Assembly: GCA_013362725.1 (NCBI GenBank)
Contig: JABFVP010000522.1
Coordinates: forward strand, 1-12,155
Direction: 5' to 3'
DNA from: Cupriavidus sp.
Lineage (GTDB): Bacteria; Pseudomonadota; Gammaproteobacteria; Burkholderiales; Burkholderiaceae
Length of the DNA stretch: 12,155 nt
The notes under the pieces were generated by a model, which was not told the origin of the DNA, did no database searches, and saw only the letters and a program-made list of their open reading frames with translations. Below, piece after piece: positions 6,473 through 12,155 of the stretch. The stretch's first letter is position 1, and each line of letters opens with the position of its first letter. The position numbers and the translations under genes are program-made.

Positions 6473-8098
6473 ATGCTACGTCTAAGTGAAGTCAAACTCC
6501 CGCTCGACCATACCGAAAGCGACCTCGACGCCGCCGTGCGCGCCGGTGCCGCGCAGATCGGCGTCAAGGGCGACGGCCTGATCGGCTATACCGTATTCCG
6601 CCGTGCCCACGATGCGCGCAAGCGCTCGGATATCAAGCTGACCTACATCATCGATATCGAGGTGCGCGACGAGGCCGCGGCCATCCGCCGCATGGCCGGC
6701 AAGCCGAACTGGAGCGTGACGCCCGACATGGCGTACCACTTCGTCGCACGCGCGCCGGAAGGCGGCACGCATCCGCGCCCGGTGGTGATCGGCATGGGCC
6801 CGTGCGGCCTGCTGGCCGGGCTGATCCTGGCGCAGTCCGGCTTCCGCCCCATCATCCTCGAGCGCGGCAAGGAAGTGCGCGAGCGCACCAAGGACACCTT
6901 CGGCCTGTGGCGCAAGAGCGTGCTCAATCCCGAGTCGAACGTGCAGTTCGGCGAAGGCGGCGCCGGCACCTTCTCGGACGGCAAGCTGTACAGCCAGATC
7001 AAGGATCCCAAGCACTATGGCCGCAAGGTGCTGCACGAGTTCGTGCGCGCCGGCGCGCCGGAAGACATCCTGTACAAGGCGCGCCCGCATATCGGCACCT
7101 TCCGGCTGGTCAGCATGGTCGAGAAGATGCGCGCCGAGATCATCGAGCTGGGCGGCGAGATCCGCTTCGAGACCCGCGTCGACGACATCGATATCGACGG
7201 CGGCCGGGTGCGCGGCCTGAAGCTGTCCAACGGCGAGTATCTCGAGGCCGACCACGTCATCATGGCGGTGGGCCACAGCGCGCGCGACACCTTCCAGATG
7301 CTGCACGAGCGCGGCGTGTTCATGGAGGCCAAGCCGTTCTCGCTGGGCTTCCGCATCGAGCATCCGCAGGGGCTGATCAACCGCAGCCGCTTCGGCAAGT
7401 TCGCCGGCAACAAGCTGCTGGGCGCGGCCGACTACAAGGTGGTGCACCACTGCAGCAACGGCCGTTCGGTGTACAGCTTCTGCATGTGCCCGGGCGGCAC
7501 CGTGGTGGCCGCGGCATCGGAGCCGGGCCGCGTGGTGACCAACGGCATGAGCCAGTACAAGCGCGCCGAGCGCAACGCCAACGCCGGCATCGTGGTCGGC
7601 ATCACGCCGGAAGATTACCCGGGCGGCCCGCTGGCCGGCATCGAGTTCCAGCGCAAGTGGGAAGAGCGCGCGTTCGAGCTGGGCGGGCGCAACTACAACG
7701 CGCCAGGCCAGCTGGTGGGCGACTTTATCGCCGGCCGCGCGTCGACTTCGCTGGGCTCGGTCGAGCCTTCGTACAAGCCGGGCGTGACGCCGACGGACCT
7801 GAGCACGTCGTTGCCCGACTACGTGATCGAGGCGATCCGCGAAGGCATTCCCGAGATCGACAAGAAGCTGCCGGGCTTCGCGCTGCACGACGCGGTGCTG
7901 ACCGGGGTCGAGACACGCACCTCGTCGCCGCTGCGCATCCGCCGCAACAACGACGACTACCAGAGCATCAACGTCAGGGGCCTGTATCCGGCGGGCGAGG
8001 GCGCGGGCTATGCCGGCGGCATTTACTCCGCGGCGATCGACGGCATCGAAGTGGCCGAGGCGGTGGCGCTGAGCATCGTTGGTGGAAGGGCGGTTTAA
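6473..8098 (+). CDS. FAD-dependent dehydrogenase, COG2509-like
   Basis: A 541-residue cytoplasmic flavoprotein of the uncharacterised FAD-dependent dehydrogenase group (COG2509). Residues 1-95 form the family's small N-terminal domain (MLRLSEVKLPLDHTESDLDA onward). The dinucleotide-binding motif follows at GMGPCGLLAGL (107-117), with the ribose-binding Glu130 in IILERGK. Family landmarks: NVQFGEGGAGTFSDGKLYSQ (156-175), VIMAVGHSARDTF, HHCSNGRSVYSFCMCPGG with three close cysteines, and near the C-terminus GLYPAGEGAGYAGGIYSAA, the second FAD-binding part. The substrate is unknown. The ATG at 6473 matches the family N-terminus; a longer open frame to 6323 runs through the DUF2917 gene in another frame and is not credible. 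There is no strong Shine-Dalgarno. Its stop overlaps that of the convergent flavoprotein. Confidence 0.9.
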   Translation: MLRLSEVKLPLDHTESDLDAAVRAGAAQIGVKGDGLIGYTVFRRAHDARKRSDIKLTYIIDIEVRDEAAAIRRMAGKPNWSVTPDMAYHFVARAPEGGTHPRPVVIGMGPCGLLAGLILAQSGFRPIILERGKEVRERTKDTFGLWRKSVLNPESNVQFGEGGAGTFSDGKLYSQIKDPKHYGRKVLHEFVRAGAPEDILYKARPHIGTFRLVSMVEKMRAEIIELGGEIRFETRVDDIDIDGGRVRGLKLSNGEYLEADHVIMAVGHSARDTFQMLHERGVFMEAKPFSLGFRIEHPQGLINRSRFGKFAGNKLLGAADYKVVHHCSNGRSVYSFCMCPGGTVVAAASEPGRVVTNGMSQYKRAERNANAGIVVGITPEDYPGGPLAGIEFQRKWEERAFELGGRNYNAPGQLVGDFIAGRASTSLGSVEPSYKPGVTPTDLSTSLPDYVIEAIREGIPEIDKKLPGFALHDAVLTGVETRTSSPLRIRRNNDDYQSINVRGLYPAGEGAGYAGGIYSAAIDGIEVAEAVALSIVGGRAV

Positions 8099-9387
8099 GC
8101 CTGTGTCCTGAGATAACCCGCGGCCCCCAGCGCCGCGGTGCGGCCACTGGCGAAGCAGGCCGTCAGCAGGTAGCCGCCGGTCGGCGCTTCCCAGTCCAGC
8201 ATCTCGCCCGCGCAGAACACGCCGGGCACGGCGCGCAGCATCAGGCTGGCATCCATCGCTTCGAAGCGTACGCCGCCGGCGCTGCTGATGACCTCGTCGA
8301 TCGGGCGTGGGCGCAGCACGCGCAACGGCAGCGCCTTCAGTGACACGGCCAGCGTGCCGGGATCGAGCATGGCGTCGCGCGACAGGCATTCGCGCAGCAG
8401 GCCGGCCTTGACGCCGGTGATGCCGAGGCGGCTCTGCAGGTGGCTGGACAGCGAACGCGAGCCGCGCGGATGCTCGACCTGCGCGCTGACCTGTTCGACG
8501 CTGTGCGACGGCAGCAGGTCGAGATGGATGGTGGCCTCGCCATCGGCTTCGATGCGGTCGCGGATCGGCGCGGACAGCGCGTAGACCAGGCTGCCTTCGA
8601 TGCCGTCGCGGCTGATGACGAATTCGCCCTGGCGGTAGTGCGCGTGTCCGTCACGGTCATTCAGCGCGATTGCCACCGGCTTGACCGGCGCGCCGGCAAA
8701 GCGCGCGGCGAAGTCCTCGGTCCAAGGCACGTCGAACCCGCAATTGGCCGGACGCAGCGGCGCGATCTCGACGCCGCGCTCGGCCAGGTGCGGCACCCAT
8801 GCGCCATCCGAGCCCAGTCTTGCCCAGCTGGCGCCGCCCAGCGCCAGCACCACCGCGCGTGCGCGTACGACCGTGTCGCCATGCGGCGTGGCGAAGCGCA
8901 GCGCATGCCCGGCGCCGTCATCTTCGTCTCGATCGTCCCAGCCTAGCCAGCGATGCCGCATATGGAACTGCACGCCGGATTCGCGCAGCCGGTGCAGCCA
9001 CGCGCGCAGCATCGGCGCGGCCTTCATGTCGGTCGGGAAGACACGGCCGGAGCTGCCGACGAAGGTCTCGATGCCCAGGCCATGCACCCACTCGCGCAGC
9101 GCCTGCGCACCGAAGTCCACCAGCATCGGCGCCAGTTGCCCGGTGCGCGCGCCATAGCGGCCCAGGAAGGCCGGCTCCGGCTCGGCATGGGTGAGGTTCA
9201 TGCCGCCCTTGCCGGCCATCAGGAACTTGCGCCCGACCGACGGCATGGCGTCATAGACCGCGACGCTGGCGCCGTGCGCCGCGAGCACTTCGGCCGCCAT
9301 CAGCCCGGCCGGGCCGCCGCCGATGACGGCGACGTCGGGAGTGGCATGGGTGGCATGGTCACGGGCGGGCGTGGCGGTAGAGGGCAT
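8095..9387 (-). CDS. HI0933-like flavoprotein (PP_4765/TIGR03862 type)
   Basis: A 430-residue FAD/NAD(P)-binding protein of the HI0933-like (BaiN/RdsA-related) superfamily, closest in its motifs to the PP_4765-type uncharacterised flavoproteins. Seen: VAVIGGGPAGLMAAEVL (GxGxxG at 23-28), VGRKFLMAGKGGMNLTH, GSSGRVFPTDMKAAPMLRAWL, VVLALGGASWARLGSDGAW, and the C-terminal GVFCAGEMLDWEAPTGGYLL with the second FAD contact. Length fits the family. Relatives include reductases of unsaturated compounds, but no substrate can be assigned. It is cytoplasmic. The ATG at 9387 is followed by about 17 variable residues before the Rossmann strand. A TATAAT on the minus strand (9425-9430) gives a plausible promoter. 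It converges on the COG2509-like gene, sharing TTAA at 8095-8098. Confidence 0.9.
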   Translation of the reverse strand: MPSTATPARDHATHATPDVAVIGGGPAGLMAAEVLAAHGASVAVYDAMPSVGRKFLMAGKGGMNLTHAEPEPAFLGRYGARTGQLAPMLVDFGAQALREWVHGLGIETFVGSSGRVFPTDMKAAPMLRAWLHRLRESGVQFHMRHRWLGWDDRDEDDGAGHALRFATPHGDTVVRARAVVLALGGASWARLGSDGAWVPHLAERGVEIAPLRPANCGFDVPWTEDFAARFAGAPVKPVAIALNDRDGHAHYRQGEFVISRDGIEGSLVYALSAPIRDRIEADGEATIHLDLLPSHSVEQVSAQVEHPRGSRSLSSHLQSRLGITGVKAGLLRECLSRDAMLDPGTLAVSLKALPLRVLRPRPIDEVISSAGGVRFEAMDASLMLRAVPGVFCAGEMLDWEAPTGGYLLTACFASGRTAALGAAGYLRTQA

Positions 9388-9424
9388 CGGCGGGGCTCGG
9401 CAGGGCAGGGGTGTTTCCGCCGCG

Positions 9425-9430
9425 GATTAT
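9425..9430 (-). promoter_or_regulatory. Candidate -10 element of the HI0933-like gene
   Basis: Reverse complement reads a perfect TATAAT (GCTCTATAATCC context), about 38 bases upstream of the ATG at 9387. No good -35 hexamer is found at 16-18 bp. It lies back to back with the divergent -10 at 9448-9453, with 17 bases between them. Confidence 0.5.
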
Positions 9431-9447
9431 AGAGCCTGCGGCAGCGC

Positions 9448-9453
9448 TAGAAT
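9448..9453 (+). promoter_or_regulatory. Candidate -10 element of the DUF1415 gene
   Basis: TAGAAT in GCTAGAATGACGG, 5 of 6 to consensus. Transcription would start near 9460, which would leave a leader of about 18 bases to the ATG at 9478. This argues against the in-frame TTG at 9460 as start. Confidence 0.45.
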
Positions 9454-9477
9454 GACGGTTTGCCGCACCTTGCCATC

Positions 9478-10077
9478 ATGTCTTCCGTCACGCACTCCAC
9501 CAGCCAGCCCGACGATGCCGTCATTGCCGCCACCCGCCATTGGCTCGAGCGCGCGGTGATCGGGCTTAACCTGTGCCCGTTCGCCAAGAGCGTGTACGTG
9601 AAGGAGCAGGTGCGCTATGTGGTCAGCGCCGTCACCGAGGCGCCCGACGTGATGGATGACCTCGAGCGCGAACTGCGCCTGCTGGCAGATGCCGACCCCG
9701 CGCAGGTCGACACCACCCTGCTGATCCTGCCGCACGCGGTAGCCGAGTTCCTCGACTTCAACGACCTGCTGTACTTCGCCGAACGCCTGCTCGCCAGCCT
9801 GGGCCTGGAGGGTACGCTGCAGATCGCCAGCTTCCATCCGCACTACCAGTTTGCCGGGACCGAGCCGGACGATATCGAGAACTACACCAACCGCGCGCCG
9901 TACCCCATCCTGCATTTGCTGCGCGAGGATTCGATCGCGCGCGCCGCGGCGGCTTTCCCCGATGCGGCGGACATCTACGAGCGCAACCAGGCGGTCATGC
10001 GCCGCCTCGGCCACGAGGGCTGGCAACGCTGGATGGCGGGCGAGGATGAGCCCGGGTTCGAGCCCGGCAAGGCGTAG
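9478..10077 (+). CDS. DUF1415 family protein
   Basis: A 199-residue protein of the DUF1415 family, whose function is not known to me. The conserved landmarks are all present: HWLERAVIGLNLCPFAKSV (Cys33 in NLCPFA), TTLLILPHAV (79-88), FLDFNDLLYFAERLL, LEGTLQIASFHPHYQFAGT (110-128), and NYTNRAPYPILHLLRED (135-151). The Cys, the His pair in FHPHYQF and the acidic residues are candidate functional sites, but that is inference. It is soluble, with no membrane segment. The final ten residues, EPGFEPGKA and the codon before, include a small tandem EPG repeat. There is no Shine-Dalgarno before ATG 9478, and the predicted leader is very short. Its TAG stop abuts the stop of the convergent methyltransferase gene. 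Confidence 0.88.
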   Translation: MSSVTHSTSQPDDAVIAATRHWLERAVIGLNLCPFAKSVYVKEQVRYVVSAVTEAPDVMDDLERELRLLADADPAQVDTTLLILPHAVAEFLDFNDLLYFAERLLASLGLEGTLQIASFHPHYQFAGTEPDDIENYTNRAPYPILHLLREDSIARAAAAFPDAADIYERNQAVMRRLGHEGWQRWMAGEDEPGFEPGKA

Positions 10078-10084
10078 CTACGCC
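10071..10084. repeat. 14-bp palindrome containing both stop codons of a convergent pair
   Basis: GGCGTAGCTACGCC is a perfect palindrome. The TAG of the DUF1415 gene is 10075-10077 and the TAG of the methyltransferase, read on the other strand, is 10078-10080, with no base between them. Both proteins therefore end in Ala-stop (GCG TAG). A further CCGGG/CCCGG stem (10052-10056, 10063-10067) lies just before, inside the DUF1415 gene. No T-tract is present. Confidence 0.8.
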
Positions 10085-10920
10085 ACCGCCACCGGCTCGG
10101 TGAAGAAGCGCTCGCGCAGCTCTTCCAGTCCCAGCCGCCCCAGCACCTCTTCCAGCCGCTCGGCCGGGCGGCGGCGCGGCAGGTCTTTGTACTGCGCGAT
10201 GATCAGCTCGTTCTTCATCGAGTGTTCCCAGCCCACCAGCTCGGTCACGCTGACCTGGTAGCCGTGCGCTTCCAGCTGCAGGCAGCGCAGCACGTTAGTC
10301 ACCTGGCTGCCGAACTCGCGCGTATGCAGCGGATGGCGCCAGATCTCGGTCAGCGGATTGCCCGCCAGCAGCTTGCCCTTGTGCTTGCGCAGCACGCTGG
10401 CCACTTCGGCCTGGCAGCAGGGCACCAGCACGATGTGCTGCGCGCGCTTGGCCAGCGCGAAGCGGATGGCGTCGTCGGTGGCGGTATTGCACGCATGCAG
10501 CGCGGTGACCACGTCGACGGTGGGCGGCAGCTGCGCCGAGGTGATCGAGTCCGCCACCGACAGGTTCAGGAACGACATCCCGGAAAAGCCCAGCCGCGCC
10601 GCGAGCGCCTGCGAGGTCTTCACCAGTTCTTCGCGGGTCTCGATGCCGTAGATGTGCGAGTCGTCCTGCAGTGCCTTGAAGAACAGGTCGTACAGGATGA
10701 AACCGAGGTACGACTTGCCGGCGCCGTGGTCCACCAGCGTGACGCGGCCGCGCGCGGCCTTGACCTCCTGCAGCAGCGGTTCGATGAACTGGAACAGATG
10801 GTAGACCTGCTTGAGCTTGCGCCGGCTGTCCTGGTTCATCTTGCCGTCGCGCGTCAGGATATGGAGTTCCTTGAGCAACTCGAGGGACTGGCCGGGGCGG
10901 ATTTCGTGGGTATTTGACAT
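10078..10920 (-). CDS. SAM-dependent methyltransferase, Methyltransf_32-like
   Basis: A 280-residue class I methyltransferase. The SAM-binding motif I is VDHGAGKSYLGF (63-74), motif II-like acid is in IYGIETREE (90-98), and the family-typical VTALHACNTATDDAIRFAL (138-156) and IVLVPCCQAEV (163-173, Cys168 and Cys169) follow. GxGKxYLG plus HAC and PCC is the pattern of the Methyltransf_32 group (PF13679), which includes the methyltransferase half of eukaryotic GSTCD. The substrate is not known; nucleic acid or protein are both open. The N-terminal 50 residues are helical and basic. The ATG at 10920 is chosen because the open frame upstream to 11112 gives low-complexity sequence. There is no Shine-Dalgarno. 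A minus-strand TAAACT at 10973-10978 is a possible -10. Confidence 0.85.
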   Translation of the reverse strand: MSNTHEIRPGQSLELLKELHILTRDGKMNQDSRRKLKQVYHLFQFIEPLLQEVKAARGRVTLVDHGAGKSYLGFILYDLFFKALQDDSHIYGIETREELVKTSQALAARLGFSGMSFLNLSVADSITSAQLPPTVDVVTALHACNTATDDAIRFALAKRAQHIVLVPCCQAEVASVLRKHKGKLLAGNPLTEIWRHPLHTREFGSQVTNVLRCLQLEAHGYQVSVTELVGWEHSMKNELIIAQYKDLPRRRPAERLEEVLGRLGLEELRERFFTEPVAVA

Positions 10921-10972
10921 GGAGGGGACTACACAGGCGGCGGCGGAGCGCGGCGCGCCCCGGAATGGCGAC

Positions 10973-10978
10973 AGTTTA
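10973..10978 (-). promoter_or_regulatory. Candidate -10 element of the methyltransferase gene
   Basis: Reverse complement reads TAAACT in GGTAAACTGTC, an AT-rich island about 53 bases before the ATG at 10920. No convincing -35 is visible 16-18 bp upstream. Confidence 0.35.
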
Positions 10979-11019
10979 CCGAAAAGTCGCCCGGTGCCTG
11001 CCGGGGCGCTGTTGTGCGC

Positions 11020-11046
11020 TAAAGTTCCCCGCGCGCCTGCCGTTGG
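11020..11046 (+). promoter_or_regulatory. Sigma-28 (FliA)-like promoter of the DUF342/FapA gene
   Basis: TAAAGTTC (11020-11027), then 11 bases, then GCCGTTGG (11039-11046). The FliA consensus is TAAAGTTT-N11-GCCGATAA, so this is 7 of 8 at -35, 5 of 8 at -10, with the exact spacer length. Transcription would begin near 11053, giving a leader of about 58 bases to the ATG at 11111. A second GATAA-like string (ATCGATAA, 11053-11060) lies too far away to be the partner. The promoter class is inferred from the consensus alone. Confidence 0.45.
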
Positions 11047-11090
11047 TGATGAATCGATAACAAGCAGAGCGCCGGCATCCGCCGTCGCCG

Positions 11091-11104
11091 CCTGACGATT
11101 CAGG
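11091..11104 (+). promoter_or_regulatory. Small hairpin overlapping the ribosome-binding site
   Basis: CCTGA (11091-11095) and TCAGG (11100-11104) pair over a CGAT loop. The right arm overlaps AGGGGA (11102-11107), the only Shine-Dalgarno-like sequence before ATG 11111, which itself is only three bases from the start. It could modestly limit initiation; a 5-bp stem can also be chance. Confidence 0.3.
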
Positions 11105-11110
11105 GGACGC

Positions 11111-12155
11111 ATGACGCATGAATCGGGACTGCGCCTGGAGCTTGCCGAGCCGGGCGAACAGGTGCATGCACGCTACACGCCGCAGCCGGGCCGGCTGCCG
11201 CCGGACCTGGCCACCTTGCAGCAGTGCCTGGAGGGACTGGGCTGGTCCGGCGCGCGGCTCGATGCCCGTGCGGTGGCGCAATTCTTGGCGCAATGCCAGC
11301 GCGCCGAGCACGAGATCGATGCCACCATTGGCGCGCTGATCGACGGCGCATTCGAGCTCGACATCAGCGCCGACGGCCTGGCGGTGCGGTTGACGCTGAT
11401 GCCGCCGGAGGGCGGGCGGCCGGTGAGCGCGGACGAGATCCGCCGCGTCGTGGCGGAGCGCGGCGTGGTGGCGCCGATCCAGGCGCTCGCACTGGATGCC
11501 GCACTGGCCGAAGGCAGGTGCGAACTGCGCACCATTGCCGCAGGCATTGCGCCGCGACAGGGCGAGCCGGCGCGCTTCATCAACCTGCTGGAGCCGCGCA
11601 AGCCGGCGCACGGCGACGACGATGCCGGCAAGGTCGACCTGCGCGAGCTGGGCAACCTGCTGCTGGTCAGCCCCGGCACGCCGCTGATGCGGCGCATCGC
11701 GGCAGTGCCGGGCCATGCCGGCGTCGACGTGTTTGGCAAGCCGATTGCCGCCGATGCGGTCGACGACCCGCCGTTCGCCGAGGGCCTGACCGGCGCGGCG
11801 GCGGATCCGGATGACCCCGGCCTGCTGCGCGCGGTGATTGCCGGGGCGCCGGTGGTCGGCGTCTACGGCATCTCGGTCAGTCCCGTGGTGCAGGTCGAAT
11901 CGGTGGACCTGCACTCCGGCAACGTGGCGTTCGACGGCACGCTGCGCGTGTCGGGCGACATCCGCACCGGCATGTCGGTCAATGTCAGCGGCGACGTGGT
12001 GGTCGAAGGCACCATCGAAGCCGCCAGCGTCGAGGCCGGCGGCAATGTCATCGTCAAGGGCGGCATTATCGGCAAGTCCGAAAGCGCCCATGCCGAAGGC
12101 GGCATCAGCCGCGCCAGCGTGCGCTGCAAGGGCGCGGTGAAGGCGCGCTTCATCG
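11111..12155 (+). CDS. DUF342/FapA family protein, N-terminal part
   Basis: Partial gene: 348 codons from ATG 11111 run off the right edge. This is a DUF342 (FapA, flagellar assembly protein A) family protein. The N-terminal region (about 1-160) is poorly conserved. The recognisable part starts near residue 176 with VDLRELGNLLLVSPGT and LMRRIAAVPGHAGVDVFGK (192-210). It continues into right-handed beta-helix-like repeats from about 262: VDLHSGNVAFDGTLRVSGD, then VNVSGDVVVEGTIEAASVEA, GGNVIVKGGIIG. The family has been tied to polar flagellar assembly in Vibrio and related bacteria, yet it also occurs far from flagellar genes. No signal peptide is seen. The upstream sigma-28-like promoter supports a motility role here. 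It is divergent from the methyltransferase gene. Confidence 0.85.
   Translation, partial: MTHESGLRLELAEPGEQVHARYTPQPGRLPPDLATLQQCLEGLGWSGARLDARAVAQFLAQCQRAEHEIDATIGALIDGAFELDISADGLAVRLTLMPPEGGRPVSADEIRRVVAERGVVAPIQALALDAALAEGRCELRTIAAGIAPRQGEPARFINLLEPRKPAHGDDDAGKVDLRELGNLLLVSPGTPLMRRIAAVPGHAGVDVFGKPIAADAVDDPPFAEGLTGAAADPDDPGLLRAVIAGAPVVGVYGISVSPVVQVESVDLHSGNVAFDGTLRVSGDIRTGMSVNVSGDVVVEGTIEAASVEAGGNVIVKGGIIGKSESAHAEGGISRASVRCKGAVKARFI

Noticed and set aside
4750..6567. A 605-codon open frame on the - strand spanning the MocR gene and the DUF2917 region
   Set aside because: Wrong frame relative to the MocR gene, with an Arg/Ala-rich product typical of shadow frames. It would also have to cross the divergent promoter region.
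6482..8389. A 635-codon open frame on the - strand across the COG2509-like gene
   Set aside because: Antisense shadow of a gene with clear FAD motifs; the predicted product is low-complexity.
11020..11060. TAAAGTT at 11020 paired with ATCGATAA at 11053-11060 as the sigma-28 promoter
   Set aside because: The spacer would be about 25 bases instead of 11. The GCCGTTGG at 11039 has the right spacing despite a poorer -10 match.
10921..11112. N-terminal extension of the methyltransferase
   Set aside because: Low-complexity sequence that would overlap the divergent FapA-family promoter region; family proteins begin near the helical MSNTHEIRPG segment.
1..12155. Mobile element, prophage, CRISPR array, tRNA or rRNA
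   Set aside because: No transposase, integrase, direct-repeat array, cloverleaf or rRNA-like stretch was seen, and base composition looks uniform by eye.

Overview
The window is a GC-rich, densely packed stretch of bacterial chromosome. Its protein families (an LpxO-like lipid A hydroxylase, DUF2917, DUF1415, MocR-type regulators, a PAS-PAS-GGDEF protein, DUF342/FapA) and its rare AT-rich -10-like islands in GC-rich DNA suggest a betaproteobacterium of the Burkholderiales, most likely Cupriavidus or Ralstonia. That assignment is inferred from family knowledge and base composition, not from a search. I see no insertion sequence, phage gene, CRISPR array, tRNA or rRNA. It reads as a core chromosomal region, not a mobile island.

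Layout, left to right. (1) 1-824: the start of a GntR/MocR-type regulator on the minus strand, cut by the window edge, divergent from an AhpD-like carboxymuconolactone decarboxylase family gene. A 17-base inverted repeat lies between them. (2) 1012-1323: a 103-residue protein I do not recognise. (3) 1474-2709: an LpxO-like Fe(II)/2-oxoglutarate lipid A hydroxylase, then a small DUF333 lipoprotein with a REP-like hairpin in its leader. (4) 2735-4246, minus: a soluble diguanylate cyclase whose two PAS domains are an exact 160-residue tandem duplication. (5) 4422-5858, minus: a full-length MocR regulator, divergent from a DUF2917 gene (6034-6405), with a good inverted-repeat operator candidate between them. 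(6) 6473-9387: two convergent FAD-dependent oxidoreductases (COG2509-like and the HI0933-like/PP_4765-type family) whose stop codons overlap in one TTAA. (7) 9478-10920: a DUF1415 gene convergent with a Methyltransf_32-like methyltransferase, the two stop codons abutting inside a 14-bp palindrome. (8) 11111-12155: a DUF342/FapA family gene, cut by the right edge, preceded by a sequence resembling a flagellar sigma-28 promoter.

Most genes are single transcription units in divergent or convergent pairs, so there is little operon logic to use. Two small regulatory modules stand out, each a MocR/GntR regulator with a divergent neighbour and an intergenic inverted repeat. Three genes touch the cell surface or motility/biofilm theme: lipid A hydroxylation, cyclic-di-GMP synthesis, and a FapA-like protein with a sigma-28-like promoter. 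I found no convincing undescribed multi-gene system. The best leads are the sigma-28-like promoter, the two candidate operators and the duplicated PAS module.
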